64,000 nt of DNA from Gerris lacustris (taxonomy: Eukaryota > Arthropoda > Insecta > Hemiptera > Gerridae). Location of the stretch: NCBI GenBank assembly GCA_951217055.1, contig OX578280.1:16221394-16285393 (forward strand), given 5' to 3'. Shown here piece by piece: positions 25,701 through 37,700 of the stretch. The stretch's first letter is position 1, and each line of letters opens with the position of its first letter. The notes under the pieces are model-generated. The model ran no database searches, was not told where the DNA came from, and saw only the letters and a list, made by a program, of their open reading frames with translations. Position numbers and translations under genes: made by a program.

Positions 25701-28700
25701 ATTACTGTTATATGTGCTTACTTTGACTAAATAAACTCAAGTGGAGACAAATTAAGAACTCTTTTGGTTGTAAATAGCCTAAACCAAGTGAGATGCAAAT
25801 TTTGTTTTGATAAAAAACTCAAATTAATAGAAACCTATCTGCGCAGTTCCATGAGCCAATAAAGACTGGTATAGGACTAGCCACAATTTTATTAGAAATA
25901 GTATATTATGTTACTAGGCTGTGAAGTGAGTTTTTTCTTTACCGCGGCAATTACATTTACTGTCGAGCGAAGCGAGACAGTAAATATTGCCAAGGTAAAG
26001 AAAAAACACTTCACAGTCGCGTAGCATATGCTATTTTTTCCGAGGTAGCAGACAATGAAAAAGCATTAAATATTAATCACTAATCATAATATATAATAAT
26101 AACAAATATTAGAGGTCGACCAAGAAGTCATGAACACGGGAGAAACGGAAAGCTTAACTTCGTTTAAAATCGGAACTTCCGAGTAGTGCCGAAGTCAGTA
26201 CAGTCGGGTGCTAAAACAATATCCATTCCTAGTCAGTATGACATGCCCAGTTATGTCAAATCTCACGAATAACAACAAGAAGGTTTCCAATCTGTTAGGT
26301 TTCCTGTTTTGTTTGTTTTTATACAGCACGAACTATAGTCACAACTGTTCTAAATCCAAATCAAACTCAGAAATAAAGAGGAAGAAAAAAAATAGATTAA
26401 GGGAAAAGAATATCGATTTAGATTTAAAGAATATTATTATGAATAATCAATAAATAATAATATAAAGATATTATCGTATATTATTAGTGATTTCTTATCA
26501 GGTACAGTGTTGCCTGTTGCAAAAAATATAGAAGTTATCAAAAATAAAATTATTAAAAACAGAAGAACAACACTGTGTTTTTTGACCGTGGTCTATTATA
26601 TCAAAAACTGACTGTACATGGCGACACTAGCGCACTCCTCTCATTTCCATGACTTCTTGGTCGACCTCTAGTACATACTTAAGACTTCAAAAAAGAAACC
26701 TTAAAAAGAGGTTACACTATAAGAAAAGATAAATAAAACGCATTGACATCTAGCGGATTTTAATCGTACTAGAAGCATTTCTACAAAGACTGCAGCGGTA
26801 CTAACGGAAGTTTTGACAACTACCCGCCGGACATAAAAAATCTTTTAGTTCCTAGGACGTAAAAGATTTTTTCTTTACAGCTAGGAGTAATGAAAAGATT
26901 TTTTAAGTCCACGTAATGAAAAAATGGATTTTAGCTATGTCTTTTAGGCTCTAAAGTTACTATTTCACAGCCTACCACGGAAAAAATACATTACTTACCA
27001 GCTGGATATTACAGATCTTATTAAAGACTTTTCCTAAAATGAAGGTAAGGAAGGTACTTAACAACCAAAAAATGTACCTAAAATGTCGCTAAAGTTATAA
27101 GAGATATTTAAAAAGAAATAAAATATAACTCCTTATTTAGATATTTAATTTTTGATGGGATTATGTTAGATACAAGTTCTTTTGTGTATAATACATTAAT
27201 TTTTTTTAGCCTGGATGACATAGGGAAAAGGCGAATAGTAAAAGGGAGGGGGGGGGGGAATTTTTTAATTTTTGCCTAGGGCGGCAAAACACCTAGAAAC
27301 GGCCCTGGTGAAGGGTGAAGTTAGAAACATCAAAAGGAGCGTGGACTATTCTTCTTAGGAAATGTAGGCTTGATGTAACCCCAGAGTTAAAAATTGAGAA
27401 AGTATTTTTAAGTATAAAATATTTTTCTGGCTAAACCACCGTTTTATCTCATTTATTTATCCAGCCCAACTAAAGAAATTGCACAGTTCATTTCATGTAA
27501 TAGTTTCCGGGTAAACTTTTAGCATGGTCTTAAAAATCACAATGTACAGTACATATATCAAATTTGGCTTAAAAAATTAATACCAAAATGGGTTTTAAAA
27601 ACTGTCTACTGCTCTGGCACAATAATTACAAGTCGGAACATGGTTCTTAAAGAATGCATCCATAAAAATTGGTTTAAAAAAGCAATTTACTATTGCAGCA
27701 CAAGAATTACTTCTCAGAAGGTCAATGAAAACTATCATGTAATCTATCTAATACCTTAACGCCAAAGTATTCAAATTTTAAGAAGCTAACTAATGCATTA
27801 TAATTGCAATTGTGTTGATTTCCCAATAATTATCTTTAGTCACGATTCCGGAAAATGTTTGGAAATTTACATTTTTACTTTCATGAAATGGATAACAGGC
27901 GATCAATTCTTGATTTTATATCTTATCTAATGAATATTCAATGTAAATATTCGTTACAAGAAGTTATTAGAATACAATCAATGCATTAGTACAACCTACA
28001 ATTTATAAATATGGTTTAGGCAGTGATTTAGTTCTGTATTTTGGAACATAATAAATAACTCAAACTCAAAATCTAGAATAACGTAACCAGGTCAATAGAA
28101 TATAATTTAAATACATATGGTTAAAAAAAATCGTCAGTACATATAAAGTTAATTTCACACAGATAAGGCACCTGCGGTGTAGGGGGGGGGGGGGGGGATT
28201 AAACATTTTGCGGGAGGACTTAGGGACTTTAAATTGTTAGAGCCAACAGTCCATCCTATGAACAAATAAGAATAAGATATTTACTACAGGGGAACTCACT
28301 ATGGCCGCATGTGGCCCTCAGTACAATATTGTGTGGCCCTCGACCATACGTAAAACTCGCGATATTTTTCCCATTATCTTACGTCGTAGAAATACAGCGG
28401 CCCTTAGAAATTTTCAGATTCTGAAATTTGGCTCTTGATGCAATCCTGGTGAGAACCCCTGATTTACTACGTTTACTCATCGTTATGAAAGCGTTTTGGA
28501 TCCGATTCGTTTTTAAAACGATCCATGATCACACTACAAAAAATATAGGTGATTGAAATATTATTTTTCGATGTCTCATAACTGTAACGCCCCGAGTAAA
28601 ACCTTCTTTAATGTTACCTAATATAACCACGACTATAACTTTTTACAGGATCTTTATAGTATAAGTGTTAACTTTTGTTTAAAAATTTATTTTTTTTATA

Positions 28701-31700
28701 AAAAAGACCAGTCATACACCATGACTTAATGAGCGATTTTTCAAAGACATCTGCATATTATTGGCTTATGATAATATAGGAAAATGTTGGTTAAGAATAA
28801 TTTGGAAGGGTGCAAAAGAAAACATTTGGTACACAAGGGTACGGGGAACCAAAATCAAAATAGTATTATACCCTTCAAGAGGCATGTCGTTGGACAGCTC
28901 TTTAAGAGTACAGTAATTGTTGTTATGTACACTTTTGTCATATTTTCATAAAAGAGGGGGGGATTGGGAAAAACACGTTTTTATGCTATTCTTGACCCTA
29001 AATTGTCAAAATTTGACCCCTAAATGATCACCAAAAATGCTGACCAACGAACTCATCCTTTCTTTCGATATTATTGACATTTTAAAATTTGTTTGGATTT
29101 TTAAGTGCATCCTAGGGTGAGATATCGTCTGGAGTGACACATACGTATATACATGCATACGTAAAAAAGTGTTCATTTTCAAGAATCGCAATTAAGAATG
29201 GTCTAAAACGAATTTCCAATGAGAAAATTTTCAAAAATTTTGAAGCCATTGCAATAGCATAATTTTCTTCGAAAATTCGCTATAAAGAAACGGAAGCTTG
29301 CGAAATCAAACACCTGAAAAAGCGGAAAAGAGTAAAATAACCTGATATCTCGAGCCCCTTATCCTCAACCAGTAAATATGAATATGATCCCCCGATCCGA
29401 TCACTTACTTTTTGGTGGAGCGTATTTGAACCGATGCGATCCGTCGTTCTCCATTCACACAGTGTTTTGAACTAGCGGATCGTTTTTAAAAATCGTTTTA
29501 AAAACGATGTGTGAACGTAATTGCTAATCAAGAACTACAGAATAATATAAAGATACATTATTATCAAAAGATTAATTCGTTGGATTCGAATGTTATTTTG
29601 TATTTTTCTTTCTTAAATTATTAAATTTATTGTATAAGCTTCAGTGAAGTCTTCAATATTTGGTGAATTGAAAACCGCGTTGTTTTAAAAACACTAACTA
29701 AATATTCTAATAAAAAAAATAGTAGGACAACTACCTAATAATTTTTGATGAATAGCAACAGCATCAAATAAGATATTAAAACTTGTTCTAGTGCAAAACA
29801 ATGCGGATGGAATGTTTCGTGCTGCTAAAATGCGGTGGCGTGACGCAAGTTCTAGATTTATGTTATTTTAGCGTTTTTTTAATTCCTTCCTCTAAATACA
29901 CGATATCAAAGTCTGGGTCAGATGGATTAATTTAAAGATGTTATAAAATCTGAAAATGAGTTCCTTAAAGCAATCGGTGTTATTAAAAAGAAAATTTTAT
30001 CGTCGTGTCAAATCAAAAATGACCTTAAGATGTTAATATAAGATAACTAGAAACTTATATAATGTCGTTTCTCTTTCTGGAACATTAAAGGTATGATTCA
30101 TAGTGCCTAATTTACGCTTTTAATGCAAAATATTTTTTTGCATCAAAGTAAATAAATATATTTCTAAAAATAGCTAATAACATTTTTTAAACCTTTGTGC
30201 ACCCTTTGTGTTTTAAACCTTTGTGTTTTAAACCTTTGATACACTTATATGTAGACATAAGTCTGATAAAATCTATTTTTCTATCCAACTTTCTTGTAGC
30301 GATTGCTCCAAAAGTGCTATGTGAACCACTTAAGTTAAGTTAGTTGTTTCTACCGAAATTCGTTTCAAATCAACCGATTTTACAAAAAGTTCTCTTTGAG
30401 TTTCAACTAATTACATCAGCATCAAAATAAATGCTACATTCAAATAACAAGTAAGGCGCGCTTCATGTAAGTACGTGAGGCGATAATCGCCGGTTTCTGT
30501 ACGATTAAGTTAAAATTATTAAGTGTAAAATTTTAATAGTTGCATATTCTTTTTCTACACTTCAAAACCTTTAAATTGATGTATGTGATGTCAATTGATT
30601 GATGATGTATGTCAATTGATTGATGATGTATGTCAATTGATTGATGATGTATGTCAATTGATTGATGATGTATGTCAATTGATTGATGATGTATGTCAAT
30701 TGATTGATGATGTATGTCAATTGATTGATGATGTATGTCAATTGATCCCTTTAATTGTAAATTCTACTTGTTTAGGGTCTGTAGGGATTATAATAATTAA
30801 AAAAACTATTGATTAATTATTATATTTTTTATAAATTTAGCTATATTTCGAAACCTTTTTTTTCCAAACCTGGGCATCTTCAGGCCTTATCTGAAATTTC
30901 AGCTGATGTGATACATAGATTAAAATGAATTAATTATAAAACCTTGAGTATCTTTCTCACACATTGTTCAATGGTTAATCAAGTAACCATTGAATCATTG
31001 AACAATGTGTGAGAATGTTCATTCATTTTAATCTATGTATCACATCAACTGAAATTTCAGATAAGGCCTGAAGATGACCAGGTTTGGGCGAAATATAGCT
31101 AAATTTATAAAAAATATTATAATTAAACAATAGTTTTTTTAATTATTATAATTCCTATAGACCCTAAACACCTGTACAAAAAATCCTGTAGTGAAATCAG
31201 ATATAGTTTACATATTTTATAAGAACATAAAAAGAGGTAAATCTTTAAACAGTGCTGAGTTTATACGATAAAAATTAAAAGTAAACTTATTTACAATCTA
31301 CTCTATACATTTGTAACTTTCTTTACTATTTGTAACTTTCTCTCATTTGTACTTCTACATTTGTAACTATTCAATAAATAAAAATATAATATATATTCAG
31401 AAAGCGAAAAATTGGTAGAATATCAAAATATATTTTTTTCCTTTTTCCCTGACAGTTAAAATTATATAAGTTTCTGTAAAAGGGATGCGACATTGAAAAG
31501 TGTTAAGTATTCCAATCATCATTATTACTAATAATGGCTATAGTAACCTTGGTCATGACCGTAACCTCCCTTTGGTAACCACTCATTTTATATCAAATCA
31601 ATATGCATAGAAATGACCAAGATCGATAACTATAAACACGGCTCAACCAATCGGAATAATTTCATAATCCATTTTCATTGTGGAACTTTTAGAGGTAGCG

Positions 31701-34700
31701 AGTAAGGTAATGGACCTCATACATTATTCAAGAAAAAGCAAACATTTTTACCATATCCTAAATGCTTTTATGACAATGCGAAAACACAAAGTTTTCCATA
31801 TTTAATTTTGTATGTTACGTAGTAGAAAAAATAATTAATCGTCATCTTATTATTTATGTATTCGTTATAAAAAAGGCGAAGAATTTGATCAATTTTTATT
31901 TAATATATTGAATTAAAGAAGATCACTTAAGATCAGATAAGATAACTTGCATGCAACCTGTGGAAAACATAAGCATGCATCTGAAACGAGCCCAACTCGT
32001 CTGTAATTATTTTATATTCTATTCAGCTCTCTGCTATTAATTTAATGGCTTCTATTCATTAAATTGAGATAGGTGGGCAATAAAATTATAAAATAAATAA
32101 TATATTATTAAATTCTGATTCGCTAAAATGTGATTTAAACAAAAAGAGAGTCACATACACTTTGATAAAAAATCAGACAGAGAAAACTCAGACAATCTTT
32201 CTCATATACGAGTTCATAATTACTTACATAGCCCAGTGTTTTTCATTTATTAGTTTTCGGGTTTCCGCAGGTAACATTTTATCAAAATTTATCATAAAAA
32301 TAACATCTCCTCGGCGGGGAATCGAACCCGGCCTCTCTCCGTCCGCGTTTAAAGCTATTTTAGCAGGAACTAGATTTTTCCCGGGAAAACGGCTTGTATC
32401 GTTAAATATTCGTATTTAAATGGACTATATTTTAGAAATTTTTAATCAAAATAGTCGCAACCATTTTTGAGAATTTCACGTTTTTTCAGAGTTTTTGCGG
32501 GGTAGCGCCCCAAATTTGGAGCTAAAATTCATTTCTCGATTTCGCCTAGGGGTATGATTTTTCTGAAAGTTTATGCCAAATTTCGTCAAAATCGGTCCAG
32601 TAGTTTAGGCTCCAGGCATCTGCACAGACAGACATTTTTAAAAACCACTTTTTTGGACTCAGGGGACCTCAAAACGTGTAAATCCATCAAAATCTTAAAA
32701 TCGAATTTTCGCGCTGTCACAATACTTTCTTTTTGTAGAAGAAAGTAAAAAGAGATGAAGTTATTAGAAGTACTACTAAAATTAAAAATCCACGCGATCT
32801 AATTTACTCATGCTAATCTGTATCTTACTGATAAATTAGTCCATCCATTAAAATATTATATACATATATATATGTTTACGTATTTGAGTTATGTACTGTA
32901 TTGCCACTGTATTGTACTGTAATACCACCAGTGAAAGAATGCCCTAGAAACCGAAAGCCGGCTTAAAATATTTCACCATCGTTTTTTATTTAACCCATTA
33001 GTGCTCAAATTAATTTTTTTTGAGAAATTTTTGTGATCAATGAATATGTTATTCTATTACCCCTATTATATAAGGGAAAAATACAATTTTTCAAATATAT
33101 TAATTTATCTTGCCCCCAGGGGGCGTACCATATATGGTACACTGGGCACTTGCGGGTGCTCAATAAAATAATTAAAGAGGTAAAAAAAGTCACATGTTTA
33201 TCTCTTTAATGAAGTAAAAAATACTTTATTGTTGGTTAAAAAAAATATGTCTAGTAGAAATAACTATGAAAAATAAAAATAAAAATAAAAAATAAGGAAT
33301 TATCATAATTTATTTTTATATTATTATATATTTTGATATTATTGTTTTCACTATCATATATGTTTCTTTTTTATAATTATTATTATAATAATTATTTTTA
33401 GTAATAATATAAATTTATAAGTGTGACGTAAAAATGATTTATGAATGATGAGTAAAAAAATAAATCGACACAGAGGCCTACATCGCATTTTTTCTACTGC
33501 ATTGTGTTCGAGCTTTGGTTTGGCACATATATCCAGCGCAATGACGCCTTTTCTGCCAAGCAATCTACACAATTAGGTGATCTTTTCCATCTAATCTTTC
33601 AGAGGTGTAAGGGATGAGAGTTTAGAGAATCTCCCTGGACTTTTGGGAAGATTTTTGTAAACTTCCAGGTAATAGATTGCAATTTCTCTTCGAAATGCCA
33701 GCTGATGAGAAGAATAATTTCCACATTTTTTAAACATAATCCATGGGTTGTTTATAGTACCATCTAATAGCCAATAAAAAAGTGTCAACACCACTTTCTG
33801 TTACGAATTCATGCTCTACTACAGCTGGTGTTTCGGTCCATTTGATCGGTATACCCATGCATTTATTATTGCAATAAAACATTTTAGGTCTTTTAACCGG
33901 AATATGTTTTTTATCTTTGTGGGAGCACCTTATTACGGAAGACCATGGAGCAACACTAACCGTATTTGAAAAAACGCTAACAAACAAGTTTTCTTTCCAA
34001 CGGCATAGGATGATCCCCCTTTTTTTTTACTAATTATTGACTCGTATTCTTCTTGATTTTTACTATGGACGTTTGAATTTTTTATGAGACAATCATGTGG
34101 AATGCGATTATACCTAATTGTACCAGTGCTGCCTCGAATATATTATGGTTGAAAACGTTAGAAGATTATAGCTGGTGAAAAGATTGTCAAATGCAAAATT
34201 AAATAGAAAATTTCTGATGTCACTAGGAAAACTTCTAATCATTCCTACCAGTGAAGAAGCAGTTTTTCCAAATGGTTTCTCGTGATCAGAATTAACCGTC
34301 ACCGATTTACCTTGATATATCAGAAATTCAATAAGGGAGCCATCAATGTGTTTAACGACAACACCTTATAACCAAACCGGATACGATTTCCTCTGATGAC
34401 CTGTTTTAAACCATTACGACCATAATATTTTATCATACATTCCTCGTATGATAGCTCTTGCTCAGGGATAAAATATTCCATAAACCATCCTTGCAAATAT
34501 TTACAGAGCGGAAGAATTTTCCACAGCTTATCTTCATTTGCTGGGTCTAACGGTTAACAAAATGTGAATATTTTAAAATTTTCTCAAACCGATTTCTTCT
34601 CATTGCATCAGTCACCAAGGTGAAATTGCAGTCAGGGGCCAGGGGTATTTTCCAAATACATCCTTCTTGATGGTACTGACACATAACCACAAAACATAAG

Positions 34701-37700
34701 AATGTTGACTAACGAAATCGTTAGTGACAGGTGAAGTCAGAAAAGTATTCAGATTTGCATAGCGATTGGTTTTCTCTCTTATATATAATCTATCATCTCA
34801 TCATCCAAAAACAACTCAAATAATTTAACTGGAGATTTGTTAGAATATCCATCATAAAAATAGAATATCCAACATACTTCAGACTTCTAATTTACTAATT
34901 ATAAAAGAAAAACTAGATTTATAAAAAAATATTGCATTTTGTCGAAAAAAAATACCAGTAAAAAGTCTTGCTACTATAAGAGCCCAGCGTACCATATATG
35001 GTACACTAAAATTCAACCATAAATAAAAGCCATCAAAAAGCAATAAAAAATTACAAAATGCATATCTACATTTCAGTCACACATTATGAAGTTGAAGCAA
35101 TAGGTTTTTCTTCTAAATATATTTTTATAATATCCTAAATTTTCTTGGCATCCACGGAGTCCATGAAGATTCTGGAGAAAAAAAAGTATTCAATTTAAAA
35201 TTTGATTTTTAAACTGGTTACATACTTAGAACTGCCAATAAAACAACTGAATAATAATTTTCAAACCTTTCTAGTTAGTTATAATTACTTTCTTAATTAT
35301 TTTGGTTCAATGTTCACCAAGATATGTCAATCTGAAAATACCCCTTTTAGCGTACCATATATGGTACGCTGGGAACTAATGGGTTAAATAGCTATTACTT
35401 AAAATTGCGCCTTTAATAATTCTGAAGTTATTCAAACTAATCTAATCATTTTAAGTTTTATTGTTATCCGTGTGCTTGATCTCATGTAAATTTTAAGTGT
35501 TTTTTAAGGTTAATTTGTGCCAAGTGGTGTATGTTTGTGATTTTTTAGTTTTTTTTTTCTATTTTAGTTCATTTTGTTATTTATGGTGATTTCAAGTTAC
35601 CATTTCCTCTCTTGCAATATAACTTAGTCCTTCTCTTTGAACCGTGATAATAGTCAATACCTACCTTATTAATTTTTAGCCGTGTTATTTCCTCCTCTGT
35701 TTCGTGTTTTCCTCCTCAATCCTTTTCCTAATCTCTCCTTCTACCCTAAACTGTTGTCTTTTATATTCGATAAGTACTTTATATTTATGTTATATTTTAT
35801 TTCGTTTAGGTATATTACTCATGTATTTTTGTTTTGTGCCTCTCACTTGTGGCCTGTGTTTGGCTGTTGAGAGCACTGAAAAATTAATAAATAAATAAAT
35901 AAATAAAAAATAAATTGCCCTGGCAGATAATGCTTGTATGCTCCTATGTTAGTAAATAATGAGATAAATAATGTAAAAAATATTATACATATTTTGAAGA
36001 AATACTGCTCATGCTAAGCCATAAATTGACGAAGACCAAGAAAAAAGGACGAAAATTTAACTAATTTAAGAGGCATTGTTTCAATCACGAGTGGGACTGA
36101 AGAAGACGTGACAGCTAGAATTCGAAAAGTAAATTGTGTTTCTGTTCAGCTGTAACTGCACTCAGGAGAAGCAACATCATCTCGCAGAAGGTTAAGCTCT
36201 TCAACGTAAAATCTGTTCTCTTATACCAGGGGTCTCCAAACTACTGCCCATGCGACGTTTTCATCCGGCCTGTAGAGCCACAAAAGAAGTAAACAAATGA
36301 ACCTGAACAATGCAAAGGTATAAGTTCTCGATAATCAAATGCATAAACATCAAAAAGATTAGAAGGAGTCTTATTAAAGTTTTTTAGGCTGAAATGTATA
36401 GTGCGTATTCCGTGAAGTCCCGATGGCTGACTGTTGTTTACTTCCTGTTGTTTACTTCCTGTTGTTTACTTCCTGTTGTTTACTTCCTGTTGTTTACTTT
36501 GATTGGATGTTATAGTACATCCAATCAAGATCCGGTCCTTCAACTAAACAGATTGGAGACCCTTGTCTTAGACGGTTGCAAAATATTGAAGATGAAATAG
36601 ATAGAAAAGCAGATACAGATCTTTATTAATCATTCTTTGCGAAAAGAATAATTTATATGATTTAGCCGAATATGATCCAAAATAAATACCTGTGAGAAAA
36701 AGCTGAGCAAAAGCCCATTGCACTGCTATTAAGAGAACAGAAATGGGCATGGGCGCCATACCTATGGGCAGGGAGGGGGAAGGCGCCTTATTCGAAATAA
36801 GCACACATCGTATCGATATCCTCTGGTTCTTAAACGTCCAACGAAATATTTATGTGTCAGCATAGTATTAATACCAAATCTCTTAAAATGTTACTGTTTA
36901 AATTGATTAGTATAATACAAGGTATTCATGTCTCGAAAATGAGGGCTTAAAACATCAATGATAACCTTGGAATTTTTATGCAAATTATTTTGTTTCCTTC
37001 AACAAGAAAACTATATAGTATTTGACGAGAAGGACAAAATAAGCAATTCTCTGTTGAGTGGCGTGTCAAGTGGCAACGAATCATATGAGGAAACCCTGTC
37101 ATTTTCTCCAACCGTAGCTTCACTGAAAACAGTTGTGCTAAATAAATATTTAGTGGAAATATTTTTCACCGACTAATACAAGATTTCGATCGTAATATCG
37201 CCTAAAATCGAAAGAGTTGAGTGGTAAACACTGCACTGCACCCTTCAATACCCCCCCCCCCCCCCCCCCCCCCTCCCCCCAAGTTTATGTTTTATAAATT
37301 ATAATTAATTCCCTATAATTAGCAAGTTGATTGACAGTATAAACTATTCAAGAGTGACTTAAAACCTATCATTAAATATACATATTTGATTATAAACCTT
37401 ATTCCATTTTTTCCCTATTAATCATCTTATTGTCTACTTTATTTTAGATCATATTTATAATAATGTATTATAGAACTAGGCTCATGTATTATAACTTGGC
37501 TCTATTATTGTAGCGAGCGTAATGCAATAAATATTATATATTAAGAAAATAGTTTATCACGGTGAGTTAATAGTTAAAGAGGATGATTGTAATAGAGAGC
37601 TTGTAGTGGGGAAGAAGGGTAACTTTCTACATATTCCTTAACTTATATGTTCCGGCCATCTTCATTTCAACTATTATAAAATGTATCACTTCACTACTCA

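Larger units (their letters stand above)
25535..27307. mobile_element. hAT-type element, 1,773 bp, with nested insertion
   Basis: 14-bp terminal inverted repeats (CAGGGCCGTTTCTA at 25535; complement ending at 27307) with an exact 8-bp duplication GTGAAGGG at 25527-25534 and 27308-27315. A gcctagggcggcaaaa phrase occurs in direct orientation near both ends (25571 and 27274). No transposase was found. The interior has a strong hairpin at 25925-26020 and a nested TA-flanked element at 26112-26668. Confidence 0.85.

Noticed and set aside
26208..26453. 81-residue frame inside the TA-flanked MITE
   Set aside because: Lys/Asn-rich C-terminus and no transposase motif. The MITE is too short to code for one.
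30595..30816. 73-residue frame of repeated DDVCQLI units
   Set aside because: Produced by the 21-bp minisatellite; no start context or domain.
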